The notes beneath the pieces are model-generated. The model was not told the DNA's origin, ran no database searches, and saw only the letters and a list, made by a program, of their open reading frames with translations. A stretch of DNA of 64,000 nucleotides from JAPKYZ01 sp033763835 (GTDB lineage: Bacteria > Acidobacteriota > Terriglobia > Bryobacterales > Bryobacteraceae): positions 232,138 through 296,137 of the forward strand of contig JANRJS010000008.1 of the NCBI GenBank assembly GCA_033763835.1, given 5' to 3'. Positions 38,186 through 46,269 of this stretch are shown here, piece after piece. The stretch's first letter is position 1. Every line of letters begins with the position of its first letter. The translations under genes were made by a program, and so were the position numbers.

Positions 38186-40762
38186 TTGGCCGACGAGAAT
38201 AACCCCAACCAGCTACCTCTGGGCGACACGCCCAAGAACCTGATTCCCATCAACATCGAAGACGAGATGCGCCGGTCGTATCTCGACTACGCGATGAGCG
38301 TCATCATCGGCCGCGCCCTGCCCGATATCCGCGACGGACTCAAGCCCGTCCATCGCCGCATCCTCTACATGATGTCGGAGATGGGCCTGAACTATAACCG
38401 GCCCACCCGCAAATCGGCGCGCATCGTCGGCGACGTGGTCGGCAAACTGCACCCCCACTCGCCGGAAGCGATTTACGACGCCTTGGTGCGTTTGGCGCAG
38501 CCCTTCACCCTGCGTTACCCGCTGGTCGACGGTCAGGGCAATTTCGGATCGGTGGACGGCGATCCTCCGGCGGCCATGCGGTACACCGAAGCGCGTCTCT
38601 CGCGCATCGCCTCCGCGCTGCTTGAAGACATCGACAAGGAAACGGTCGATTTCAAGCCGAATTACGACGACTCCGAGACCGAGCCCGAAGTTCTTCCCAC
38701 GCGCGTTCCCAATCTTCTGATCAACGGATCGAGCGGCATCGCCGTAGGCATGGCCACCAACATGCCTCCGCACAACGTCTCCGAGATTGTGCAAGCGTGC
38801 ATTCTGCTGGTGAACAAACCGGACGCCACGCTGGCGGAAGTGATGCAGTTGGTTCCCGGGCCGGACTTCCCCACCGGCGGCTTCATTCTCGGCCGCGCCG
38901 GAATCGTCGACGCCTACACGCGGGGCCGCGGGTCGATCAAAATGCGCGCTCGCGCCTTCACCGAGCAGATGGGCAAGGATCGCGAGGCGATTATCGTCAC
39001 CGAGATTCCCTATCAGGTCAACAAAGCCAAGCTGATCGCCGACGTGGCCGCCCTGGTTAACGAGAAGCGCCTCGAAGGCATTTCCGACGCGCGCGACGAA
39101 AGCGACCGCGACGGCATGCGCATCGTCTTCGAACTTAAGCGCGGCGAACAGGCGGAGGTGATCCTCAACAACCTCTACAAGCTGACGCAGATGCAGATCA
39201 ACTTCGGCGTCATCAACCTCGCGATCGTCAACGGGCAGCCGCGCGAGTTGGGACTGCTCGACGCGCTCCGGCTCTTCATCGACCATCGCATCGAAGTCGT
39301 GCGCCGCCGCACGGAATACCTGCTGCGCAAGGCGCGCGAGCGCGAGCATATCCTGCTAGGCTTCCAGCGCGCGCTCGACAATCTCGACGCCGTGATTCAA
39401 CTCATTCGCGAGTCGCGCAATCCGAAAGAAGCGCGCGACCGGCTGATGGCGTTCGATTCGCCGCAAGAGATTGCGACGTACACCAAGTTGATCGGCGACG
39501 CGCTCACCCAAGCGCAAACCGCGGCGCGCTTCACCGAGCGCCAAGCCCAGGCGATCATCGAACTGCAACTCCAGCGCCTCACCGGCATGGAGCAGCAGAA
39601 GATTCTCGAAGAGCTCGCCGACATTCAAAAGCGGATCGCCGAATACCTCGAGATTCTAGGTTCCGAGAAAGTGCTCCGCGCGCTGATCGTCAAGGAACTC
39701 AAGGAAGTCGAGAAAGATTTCGGCGACAAGCGCCGCACCGAGATCGTCGAGGATGTGGGCGACTTCCGTCTCGAAGACCTGGTGCAGATGGAAGACGTCG
39801 CCGTCACCGTCACGCGTTCGGGCTACTTGAAGCGCACGGCGGTCGATACGTACCGGCGGCAGACGCGAGGCGGCAAGGGCCGGATCGGCATGGGCACCCG
39901 CGCGGAAGATGTCGTCGAGTACCTGGTGGTCGCCTCGACGCATAGTTACCTGCTGATGTTCACGTCGAAGGGCCGCGTCTATTGGTTGAAGATTTACGAA
40001 ATCCCCGACGCGCAGACGGCGGGCAAGGGGAAGAACATTTCGGGCCTGATCAATCTCCAGCCCGACGAGACGGTGAAGGCGTTTCTGGCCGTGAAGGAAT
40101 TCACGCCGGGCCGCTACATCGTCATGGTGACCAAGCAGGGAACCATCAAGAAGTGCGAACTGACCGAGTTCGACAACCCGATGTCGAAAGGCATTATCGC
40201 GATCGGCCTCGAAGAGGGCGACGAACTGATCTCGGCCCGCATGACTTCCGGGTCCGACCAGATTCTAATCGCGACGCGCGAAGGGATCGCGATCCGGTTT
40301 AACGAAACCGACGTCCGGGCGATGGGGCGCCCCGCTTACGGGGTGCGCGGAATCAATCTCTCCGAAGAGGGCGACTACGTGATCGGCGCGGAAGTTGTCG
40401 GTCCCGAAAGTTTGATTCTGTCGATCGCCGAGCACGGGTACGGCAAGCGCACTCCCGTGACCGATTATCGCGAGCAAACACGCGGCGGCAAGGGCGTCAT
40501 CAATATGAAGGTGACGAACAAGACCGGCAAGGTGGTCTCGATCCTCTCGATTACCGACGATTCCGATGTGATCGTGATTACCAAGGACGGCAAGCTGATC
40601 CGTACCGATACGGGCGAGATTCGCAAGTCGGGCCGCTCTTCGCAAGGCGTGCGAGTCGTCAAGATGGAGGAGGGCGATGTGGTGGCCGCCGCCTCCATCG
40701 TGCCCGACAGCGAGGTCGCGGCGAACGGCGAGGACGGTCAGGGCGACCTGCCGCTGCAGTAA
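38186..40762 (+). CDS. gyrA: DNA gyrase subunit A
   Basis: Breakage-reunion subunit of DNA gyrase, 858 residues. N-terminal SYLDYAMSVIIGRALPDIRD and the catalytic Tyr133 (AAMRYTEARLS) are in place; the C-terminal beta-pinwheel has two GyrA-box-like QTRGGKG motifs, which argues for gyrase and not topoisomerase IV. Odd: the quinolone-determining loop, usually HPHGDSAVYD, reads HPHSPEAIYD, so the residues at E. coli positions 81-83 are Ser-Pro-Glu. Start: TTG 38186, with TAAACT 5 nt upstream; no better start is in frame. No gyrB nearby. Confidence 0.93.
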   Translation: MADENNPNQLPLGDTPKNLIPINIEDEMRRSYLDYAMSVIIGRALPDIRDGLKPVHRRILYMMSEMGLNYNRPTRKSARIVGDVVGKLHPHSPEAIYDALVRLAQPFTLRYPLVDGQGNFGSVDGDPPAAMRYTEARLSRIASALLEDIDKETVDFKPNYDDSETEPEVLPTRVPNLLINGSSGIAVGMATNMPPHNVSEIVQACILLVNKPDATLAEVMQLVPGPDFPTGGFILGRAGIVDAYTRGRGSIKMRARAFTEQMGKDREAIIVTEIPYQVNKAKLIADVAALVNEKRLEGISDARDESDRDGMRIVFELKRGEQAEVILNNLYKLTQMQINFGVINLAIVNGQPRELGLLDALRLFIDHRIEVVRRRTEYLLRKAREREHILLGFQRALDNLDAVIQLIRESRNPKEARDRLMAFDSPQEIATYTKLIGDALTQAQTAARFTERQAQAIIELQLQRLTGMEQQKILEELADIQKRIAEYLEILGSEKVLRALIVKELKEVEKDFGDKRRTEIVEDVGDFRLEDLVQMEDVAVTVTRSGYLKRTAVDTYRRQTRGGKGRIGMGTRAEDVVEYLVVASTHSYLLMFTSKGRVYWLKIYEIPDAQTAGKGKNISGLINLQPDETVKAFLAVKEFTPGRYIVMVTKQGTIKKCELTEFDNPMSKGIIAIGLEEGDELISARMTSGSDQILIATREGIAIRFNETDVRAMGRPAYGVRGINLSEEGDYVIGAEVVGPESLILSIAEHGYGKRTPVTDYREQTRGGKGVINMKVTNKTGKVVSILSITDDSDVIVITKDGKLIRTDTGEIRKSGRSSQGVRVVKMEEGDVVAAASIVPDSEVAANGEDGQGDLPLQ

Positions 40763-40815
40763 AGTCGGCATTATCGTTGCGATGAAAGCGCAACGGAGGC
40801 CGAAAGAGAAACGGC

Positions 40816-41334
40816 ATGACGGCGGTTAAGTTTCAGGATCTAACCCGCGCCTTGGCGAACGAGCGCCCGTCGTATGTTTTGGCCGAGTTGAACGACCTGC
40901 TGACCGCCGCGCCCGCCGCGGAGATCGGCTCGCTGCCGGAGCCGTCTATCGGCGATCCGTACCTAGCCGCCTACGTGGCCGCGATGGAGGAGTTAGCGGC
41001 GAATCGCCTCGGACGCTTACCCCCGGAATGGACAGATCGAGTTCCCGCGCTGCGCGAACCGGTGTTTCGCCGTGCCTTACACGAGCCTGCGCACTCATCT
41101 GCTATTAAACTCGCCGATTCCGTTTCGTCGGCGGAACATCTTTATCGATTCTTCGATCAGAGACCGGGTATGAGCTTATCCCGTAAGCGAATCGCGACGC
41201 TGTTCAAAGCCCTGAACGAGGACGTTCGGTTTCTTCTGCGTCTGCTTCAAATCGAGGATGTCGCTAAGGTGGAGGAGATTGAACGGTATCCGGCGCGAGC
41301 GCGGTATCTTCTCGAAGAATTCCTCGCGCATTGA
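40816..41334 (+). CDS. hypothetical protein
   Basis: 172-residue cytosolic, mostly helical protein I cannot assign. Notable stretches: LTRALANERPSYVLAELNDL, GDPYLAAYVAAMEELAANRL, and EDVRFLLRLLQIEDVAKVEE near the C-terminus. Conserved-looking HEPAHSSAIKLAD may be functional. No signal peptide or membrane helix. It follows gyrA by 53 bp; a 15-codon open frame (40782-40829) overlaps its start out of frame. Codon choice looks like that of its neighbours. Confidence 0.6.
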   Translation: MTAVKFQDLTRALANERPSYVLAELNDLLTAAPAAEIGSLPEPSIGDPYLAAYVAAMEELAANRLGRLPPEWTDRVPALREPVFRRALHEPAHSSAIKLADSVSSAEHLYRFFDQRPGMSLSRKRIATLFKALNEDVRFLLRLLQIEDVAKVEEIERYPARARYLLEEFLAH

Positions 41335-41731
41335 TCGTCTTCCTCGCCGAGCACTACTCGTGCTGTCGTTTCGATTTGACGGAGCGCGGACTGCTTGCTG
41401 AAATCGGCACAGGTCCGCACGGCCCAAGCGGCATACGCGCTGGCCTGAGCACTCCCAGTAACCAACCTTCACCCCCAATATCCCCCATCCCTTCCAACAC
41501 TTACGCCGCTTGACCTTCCTATCCACCTCCCTGTGACCCGAGCCTTACGATCGAGAAAACTGCGCTTGAATGTTATCCGCACGAACGAGACAACGCCGGC
41601 CAAGCTGACCTCAAAGTGGAAAAAGGGCGAAGAAAAGGGATAACGTCGTTTGTTCGAATATAGTACTTTCGAATGTTTCACCCGCATCAGGGGGTAGCCC
41701 GGTGGCCGCGTGGCGGATATGATGGGACGGC
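41335..41731. other. 397-bp non-coding stretch before the DinB-family gene
   Basis: No frame here reads as a convincing protein. It is less GC-rich than the flanking genes. Two copies of the palindrome TTCGAA (41653-41658 and 41668-41673), 15 bp apart, form a dyad upstream of the DinB-family gene and may be a regulator site. TATGAT at 41718 is the likely -10 of that gene. Otherwise nothing identifiable. Confidence 0.5.
41718..41723 (+). promoter_or_regulatory. -10 element of the DinB-family gene
   Basis: TATGAT ends 8 nt before ATG 41732. GGGACGG lies between and is a poor ribosome binding site, so a leaderless or nearly leaderless mRNA is likely. Confidence 0.4.
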
Positions 41732-42202
41732 ATGACTCGCGACATCCTGATCCACGAACTGAACTCCATCGAAGAATTCTTCAACCGCTCTACGCGCCCG
41801 TTGACCGAGGAGCACTCGAACTACAAACCGCACGCCGGACTCTACACCGTCGCGCAGCAGGTTGCGCATGCCGCGAAGACCGTGGAATGGCTAGTCGACG
41901 GAGCGCTCTCGCCCTCGGGGTTCGACATGAATTTCGAAGAACACATCGCCGAGACCATGACCTTCACGAGTTTGGAAGCCGCGCGCGCCCGCTTGAAGTC
42001 GGCGTTCGAACACGCCCGGAAAGCTGTCACAGATAATCCCGACGTTTGGAAGACCGCTTTTCCCGAAAACCCAATCATGGGCGGCCCCAAGGCCAACGCC
42101 ATCTATGCCTGCACGGATCACACGGCGCACCATCGCGGAGCGTTGACCGTCTACTCGCGGCTCTTGGGCCTGGTTCCCCCCATGCCTTACATGGAGATGT
42201 AG
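41732..42202 (+). CDS. DinB family protein
   Basis: Four-helix-bundle metalloprotein of the DinB/YfiT type, 156 residues. The three metal ligands are visible: His in VAQQVAHAAKTVEW (about residue 47) and the HTAHH pair in CTDHTAHHRGALTVYSRL. Family members act as thiol transferases or dehalogenase-like enzymes dependent on bacillithiol or other thiols; some are DNA-damage induced. Length and order of motifs are normal. The function in this organism is unknown. Confidence 0.88.
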   Translation: MTRDILIHELNSIEEFFNRSTRPLTEEHSNYKPHAGLYTVAQQVAHAAKTVEWLVDGALSPSGFDMNFEEHIAETMTFTSLEAARARLKSAFEHARKAVTDNPDVWKTAFPENPIMGGPKANAIYACTDHTAHHRGALTVYSRLLGLVPPMPYMEM

Positions 42203-42203
42203 C

Positions 42204-42259
42204 GCCAGTCTGGAAGTACCGGTCTGGAAGCGCCAGTCTGGAAGCGATAGTCTGGTAAC
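42204..42259 (+). repeat. four tandem copies of a 14-bp repeat
   Basis: Four 14-bp units with the core AGTCTGGAAG, at 42204-42217, 42218-42231, 42232-42245 and 42246-42259. They fill the gap between the DinB stop (42202) and the larE start (42261). Units 1 and 3 differ at one position; the fourth is the most diverged. CTGGAAG in each unit resembles a weak Shine-Dalgarno sequence, so the array might modulate larE translation. Confidence 0.8.
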
Positions 42260-42260
42260 G

Positions 42261-43106
42261 ATGGCGACGTTAGTTACTCTGGGGGCCGCGCCCGCTCTCG
42301 ACGCTCGCGCGTTGAGCGAGAAGGAGCACGCGCTTTTAGGCGTGTTACGTCCGCTTGGCCGCGCGATCGTCGCGTATTCGGGCGGGACCGACTCGGCCTA
42401 TCTGGCATGGGCGGCGCAACAAGCTTTGGGCGAAGGCGCCATCGCGATCACCGCCGATTCGCCGTCGATTCCGCGCTCCCATATTCGCGACGCGGTCGAA
42501 TTCGCGCGCGAAGCCGGGTTCCGGCACGAGTTGGTCGAGACCAACGAGTTCGACAATCCCGAGTACGTCGCGAACAACCCCGACCGCTGTTTCCACTGTA
42601 AAGACGAGTTGTTCCGGGTGCTCGAAAAAGTCGGCGAGGAGCGGGGCATCGAGCACATCGTCTATGGCGTCAACGCCGACGATCTAGGCGATTATCGCCC
42701 TGGCCAGCGCGCGGCGAAAATCCACCAGGTGAAGGCTCCGCTGGTCGAAGCGGGTTTGAGCAAAGCCGAGATCCGCGAACTGTCCAAGCGCGCCGGACTC
42801 TCCGTTTGGGACCGCCCCGCGGCGGCGTGCCTTTCCAGCCGCATTCCCTACGGAACCGAAGTGACGAAGGAAACGATCCACACGATCGAGAACGGCGAGG
42901 AGGCGCTGAAGGCGCTTGGGTTCCGCCAATTCCGCGTGCGTTTTCACGGCGAGATCGTGCGCCTCGAATTCGCGCAAGACGAACTCGCCCGGGCGTTCTC
43001 GATGGCGGCGAGCTTCTCGCCGATCTTCAAGCCGCTAGGGTTCAAGTACGTCTCGATCGACGCCGACGGTTACCGGCAGGGCTCGCTCAACGAGGTGTTG
43101 AAGTGA
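42261..43106 (+). CDS. larE: ATP-dependent sacrificial sulfur transferase LarE
   Basis: Enzyme of nickel-pincer nucleotide cofactor synthesis; it adenylates the carboxylate of the precursor and donates sulfur from its own cysteine. 281 residues. PP-loop SGGTDS (residues 40-45) in place of the usual SGGVDS, NPDRCFHCK (Cys110, Cys113), YGVNADDLGDYRPG, and AAACLSSRIPYG with Cys190, matching the sacrificial Cys176 of Lactobacillus LarE. LarB and LarC are not in the window, but a LarA-like protein is (61185-62474). ATG 42261 directly follows the 14-bp repeat array. Confidence 0.93.
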   Translation: MATLVTLGAAPALDARALSEKEHALLGVLRPLGRAIVAYSGGTDSAYLAWAAQQALGEGAIAITADSPSIPRSHIRDAVEFAREAGFRHELVETNEFDNPEYVANNPDRCFHCKDELFRVLEKVGEERGIEHIVYGVNADDLGDYRPGQRAAKIHQVKAPLVEAGLSKAEIRELSKRAGLSVWDRPAAACLSSRIPYGTEVTKETIHTIENGEEALKALGFRQFRVRFHGEIVRLEFAQDELARAFSMAASFSPIFKPLGFKYVSIDADGYRQGSLNEVLK

Positions 43107-43582
43107 ACGCCCGCTACGTTCTCGTCGAATTGGCCCGTCTCTTCAAACGACACAACCTGGAAGCGGTAATGCTTGGAAACGCCGGTGCGGCGCTTCACGG
43201 AGCGCCGGTGACGACCATGGACGTCGATTTCGTTTTCCGGCCGACACCGGTCAATGTCCGAAAGCTGAAAAGCGTTGCCAAGGATTTAGGAGCGGTCATC
43301 TTCCGCCCTTTCTACCCGGTGTCGGGAATGTACCGGCTGTCCCGCGACGCCGATCAAGTGCAAGTAGATTTCATGGACTCGGCCAAGGGCCTACGATCGT
43401 TTGAAGGCATTCGGGCGCGTGCGGAAAGAGTCGACTTCGATGGATGCCCGCTATTCATCGCATCGCTGGCTGATATCATCAAAAGCAAGACGGCTGCGGG
43501 CCGTCCCAAGGATATGGCGGTGCTCGATGTCCTCAAAGAAACGGCGGAGCGAAAACAAGGTAAGTCCGAAGAAGCGGGATGA
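43103..43582 (+). CDS. nucleotidyltransferase-fold protein (AbiEii/MNT-like)
   Basis: 159-residue protein with a minimal nucleotidyltransferase fold: LGNAGAALHGAPVTTMDVDFV contains the G-G/S-like loop and the D-x-D metal motif. The next segments (RLSRDADQVQVDFMD) hold the third acidic residue. Start GTG overlaps the larE stop as GTGA. It is related to AbiEii-type or MNT antitoxin/toxin proteins; the downstream small gene overlaps its 3' end and could be the partner. It has no obvious role in Lar cofactor synthesis. Confidence 0.78.
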   Translation: MNARYVLVELARLFKRHNLEAVMLGNAGAALHGAPVTTMDVDFVFRPTPVNVRKLKSVAKDLGAVIFRPFYPVSGMYRLSRDADQVQVDFMDSAKGLRSFEGIRARAERVDFDGCPLFIASLADIIKSKTAAGRPKDMAVLDVLKETAERKQGKSEEAG

Positions 43583-43706
43583 AATCCGCCGAGCGGCCTT
43601 CCGGCTGCTCGAAATCGATTCCATCGACCGTTGCCTAGCCCTTCCCCCCGACCGGCGCACCAACTTCCTGCGCAAGAAAATCGGGATCGTCGGCACGGCG
43701 CTCTAG
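43527..43706 (+). CDS. small basic protein overlapping the nucleotidyltransferase gene
   Basis: 59-residue protein from ATG 43527, overlapping the 3' end of the nucleotidyltransferase gene by 56 bp in another frame. The part beyond the overlap (RDEIRRAAFRLLEIDSIDRC, then LALPPDRRTNFLRKKIG) is a plausible helical protein with typical codon use, and the conserved-looking RCLALPPDRRT resembles small proteins that accompany nucleotidyltransferases. The N-terminus is Lys/Arg-rich. The exact start is not certain. It shares CTAG stops with the convergent radical SAM gene. Confidence 0.6.
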   Translation: MSSKKRRSENKVSPKKRDEIRRAAFRLLEIDSIDRCLALPPDRRTNFLRKKIGIVGTAL

Positions 43707-44713
43707 CCGATCCGCACTAAGCCGTTCGCCAACACCTCGTCGTGAAATGCGTCGCAGCCGGCGCACAAGTTCGCATACTCGCGCCCGTCCGGCAGCGTAG
43801 TCCGCGATTTCTCGTAGAACTTCTCGACGCTCCATCCGTGCGCGATTCCCATGCGCTCCGGGTGGCCCATCGAAATCGCTTCATACACCGGGTTGCCGCG
43901 CAGCCGGTCGAGGATCGTGAGCAACGGCTCTTCCATCACGTTGCCCACGGGCTTCTTGGTTTTGACACAGCAAGGATATACGTTGCCCTCGGGATCGATC
44001 GAGACTTCGCTCCCCGCATGCTCGTAGTCGAGGAACCCTAACCCGCCGCTCCATCGGTTGCAAAAGTTGTCCGCGAGGGTGGCGGAGGTTAGACCGTTCG
44101 ACCAAGCCCGGCCTCGCGGCCACAATCGACCGATCCACATGTCCGGGGTCGCGCCGAAGAAATGGAAATAGCGGCCGTCGTCGCTCGCTTTGCGGGAGTC
44201 GGCGGCGACGAGCGGCAAGTGCTCCAATCCCCCGGCGGTCAGCATGCCCGTTAGCCGCTCCGTCAGCGCCTCTTGCGCACGCCGTTCTTCGAGGCCGGCG
44301 TGGAACGCGTCGATGCCGGAGACCGAGATCAGCCAGACGTGACGATCCACTAACTCCGAGACAAGTTGCGGGGTCAGCAGATCGCCCGTCGTCTGCACGA
44401 TTAACTTGACCCGCCCGGCGTATTTCGCCCAAAGGCGGTCAAGGGCGGGATAGAGAACGCTTTCGCGCACCGCTTCGAGGAGCACTTCGCCGCCCGCCAG
44501 GATGACGCTCCCGGTCTTTTCGGCAAATCCCTCCGCTGGGTCCCGATAGGTCATCGTGGGCGGAAAATGATCGATAATTTCCGCAAAATTGGCGCGGCTT
44601 TGTTTGGCGATTCGATCGAGATCGGAGCCATAGTAAGGCCGGAAACGGTCCTCGTAACAATGCGGACAAGTCCGATGGCAGAGCCAGGTACAGACGTAGT
44701 AGATAGATTCCAC
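43703..44713 (-). CDS. radical SAM protein with C-terminal cysteine cluster
   Basis: 336-residue radical SAM enzyme. CHRTCPHC near the N-terminus (Cys12, Cys16, Cys19) binds the [4Fe-4S] cluster; SVILAGGEVLLEA is the SAM-binding GGE motif. The C-terminal part has SPASM-like cysteines (GNVYPCCVKTKKPVGN and LCAGCDAFHDE), suggesting extra clusters or a peptide substrate. A tryptophan-rich insertion (FHFFGATPDMWIGRLWPRGR) is unusual. I do not know its product; no obvious RiPP precursor is adjacent, though the 59-residue gene is its convergent neighbour. Confidence 0.85.
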   Translation of the reverse strand: MESIYYVCTWLCHRTCPHCYEDRFRPYYGSDLDRIAKQSRANFAEIIDHFPPTMTYRDPAEGFAEKTGSVILAGGEVLLEAVRESVLYPALDRLWAKYAGRVKLIVQTTGDLLTPQLVSELVDRHVWLISVSGIDAFHAGLEERRAQEALTERLTGMLTAGGLEHLPLVAADSRKASDDGRYFHFFGATPDMWIGRLWPRGRAWSNGLTSATLADNFCNRWSGGLGFLDYEHAGSEVSIDPEGNVYPCCVKTKKPVGNVMEEPLLTILDRLRGNPVYEAISMGHPERMGIAHGWSVEKFYEKSRTTLPDGREYANLCAGCDAFHDEVLANGLVRIG

Positions 44714-44760
44714 GCAGCTTGTATGATACCTAGGCAGTCGAATCCGCTCCCTACAGTAAT

Positions 44761-44821
44761 TTGACCGGGTACTGGAACTCGCTTACAATCGAGGGACATA
44801 AGTTCTGGAGGTTCTAGAACC
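44761..44821 (+). promoter_or_regulatory. sigma-70 promoter and palindrome upstream of NarL-type regulator
   Basis: TTGACC (44761-44766), 17-bp spacer, TACAAT (44784-44789). Twenty bases further is a perfect 12-bp palindrome GGTTCTAGAACC (44810-44821) within the roughly 90-nt untranslated region, a possible binding site for the regulator itself. AGGAG lies ahead of the ATG at 44885. Confidence 0.65.
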
Positions 44822-44884
44822 AGGGGCGTAACTTTTGCTATCGTACTGGATCAAGAGTTTGCGGATTTTGGCGAGGAGTACTAC

Positions 44885-45586
44885 ATGACGGCTGAAGAAA
44901 CGGTGACACCGATTCGGCTGGTGATCGCCGACGATCACCCGATCATCCGCGACGCTCTACGGCAATTGTTTGCCGCCACGCCCGACATTCAAGTTGTGGG
45001 TGAAGCGGGCGACGGCCGCGAAGCCCTGGACCGCATTCGGGAATTGGCTCCCGATGTCCTGCTGCTCGACCTTCGTATGCCGAATCTGGACGGCCTCTCG
45101 GTTTTGCAGAATCTGCCTTCTATCGGCGTAAAGACCCGCACCATTGTGTTTACCGCTTCCGAAGACAAGAACGAGTACGTGCAAGCGATGAAGCTCGGTT
45201 GTTCGGGGATCGTATTGAAGCAGACGAATCCCGATTTGATCGCCAAAAGCATCCGCAAGGTATTCGGGGGCGAGATTTGGCTGGATTCTCACACGACGGC
45301 GGCGGTGATGCGGCAATTTGCGGCGGCGCCGGAACCGCAGAGCGGCAATCCATTTCCCGCGCCGGCCGGAAAGAATCGCGAGCGGAATCCGCTCTCGCAG
45401 CGTGAACGCGAAATCGTCGCGTTGGTTGCCCAAGGCTACAAAAACAAAGAAATGGCCGAGAAAATGTTTATCAGCGAGCAAACGGTGAAGAACCACTTGC
45501 ACAACATTTTCGATAAGCTCGGCGTTTCCGACCGTTTGGAACTCGCTCTGTATGCCATTCACAAAGGCATGCACGTCGCCCAATAA
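44885..45586 (+). CDS. NarL/LuxR-family response regulator
   Basis: Two-domain response regulator of 233 residues: receiver with RLVIADDHPIIRDALRQL, phospho-acceptor Asp in LLLDLRMPNLDG, and conserved Lys in GIVLKQTNPD; then a linker rich in Pro/Gly and the LuxR helix-turn-helix (LSQREREIVALVAQGYKNKE and EQTVKNHLHNIFDKLGVSDR). No kinase is adjacent, so it is an orphan. The unusually strong upstream promoter with a palindrome suggests autoregulation. Start ATG 44885 after GGCGAGGAG. Confidence 0.92.
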   Translation: MTAEETVTPIRLVIADDHPIIRDALRQLFAATPDIQVVGEAGDGREALDRIRELAPDVLLLDLRMPNLDGLSVLQNLPSIGVKTRTIVFTASEDKNEYVQAMKLGCSGIVLKQTNPDLIAKSIRKVFGGEIWLDSHTTAAVMRQFAAAPEPQSGNPFPAPAGKNRERNPLSQREREIVALVAQGYKNKEMAEKMFISEQTVKNHLHNIFDKLGVSDRLELALYAIHKGMHVAQ

Positions 45587-46243
45587 CTAGCGGGCTAGAT
45601 CGACGATCCCCGCATAGGTGTGGACGAAACGGCCCCGGGCCTCGCTCGCCGAAGCCGCCACCATCGCCCGCGCCACGGCTTCCGCGGGGATGGCGCGATA
45701 GTCGCGCAACGGCCCGATCATCAGAGGGGCCGCCAGTTGCAACAGACTAGCGGCGAAGCGCTCTCCCGCCCGGCTCACGGAGCGCTTGCCGAGAAATACA
45801 CTCGGCCGGAAGATATGCGTGGCGGGGAAGCGCTGCTCGATCACGCCTTCCTCCATCTCGCCCTTCACCGCCAGGTAGAACGATCCCCGGCCCGCGCCCG
45901 CGCCGATCGAGGAAACGACGGCGAAACTCGCCGCCTCGCCGCTCCGCGCCCAGTAGGCGAAATCGACCACCGCCGCGTGATCGACCCGCGCAAACGCTTC
46001 GCGAGAGCCTGCGGTCTTGATGGTGGTGCCTAAAGCGCAGAACGCGGCGTCGGCCCGAATGGCGGGAATCCGGCCCAGATCGTCGAAGGCCGTGACGATC
46101 TCCTCGTACTTGGGATTCGCGACGCTTTGCGGACGGCGGACAAGGGCCACAACTCGCCCGTAATTTCCGTCGTCGAGCAGCAGCCGAAGCAACTCGGAAC
46201 CGATCAGCCCCGTCGAACCCGCGATCACCGCCGTACGATTCAT
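45587..46243 (-). CDS. NAD(P)-binding atypical SDR, HTATIP2-like
   Basis: Rossmann-fold oxidoreductase of 218 residues. AVIAGSTGLIGSELLRLLL binds the nucleotide; ALGTTIKTAGSREAF and the YLAVKGEMEEGVI region carry the Tyr/Lys of the atypical SDR active site, and HIFRPSVFLGKRS is typical of HTATIP2/CC3-like proteins. Function in bacteria is unclear. Start ATG 46243; a TTG nine nt upstream is also in frame. A seven-codon open frame (ATG ... TGA) upstream overlaps the start as ATGA. Confidence 0.8.
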   Translation of the reverse strand: MNRTAVIAGSTGLIGSELLRLLLDDGNYGRVVALVRRPQSVANPKYEEIVTAFDDLGRIPAIRADAAFCALGTTIKTAGSREAFARVDHAAVVDFAYWARSGEAASFAVVSSIGAGAGRGSFYLAVKGEMEEGVIEQRFPATHIFRPSVFLGKRSVSRAGERFAASLLQLAAPLMIGPLRDYRAIPAEAVARAMVAASASEARGRFVHTYAGIVDLAR

Positions 46244-46269
46244 TTTTCGCAACTGGGTTGCATTTTTCC

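Noticed and set aside
41331..41526. Small frames after the unknown gene ending at 41334
   Set aside because: Frames on both strands are low-complexity (Pro/Ser or Arg-rich), with no start signals and no homology I can see.
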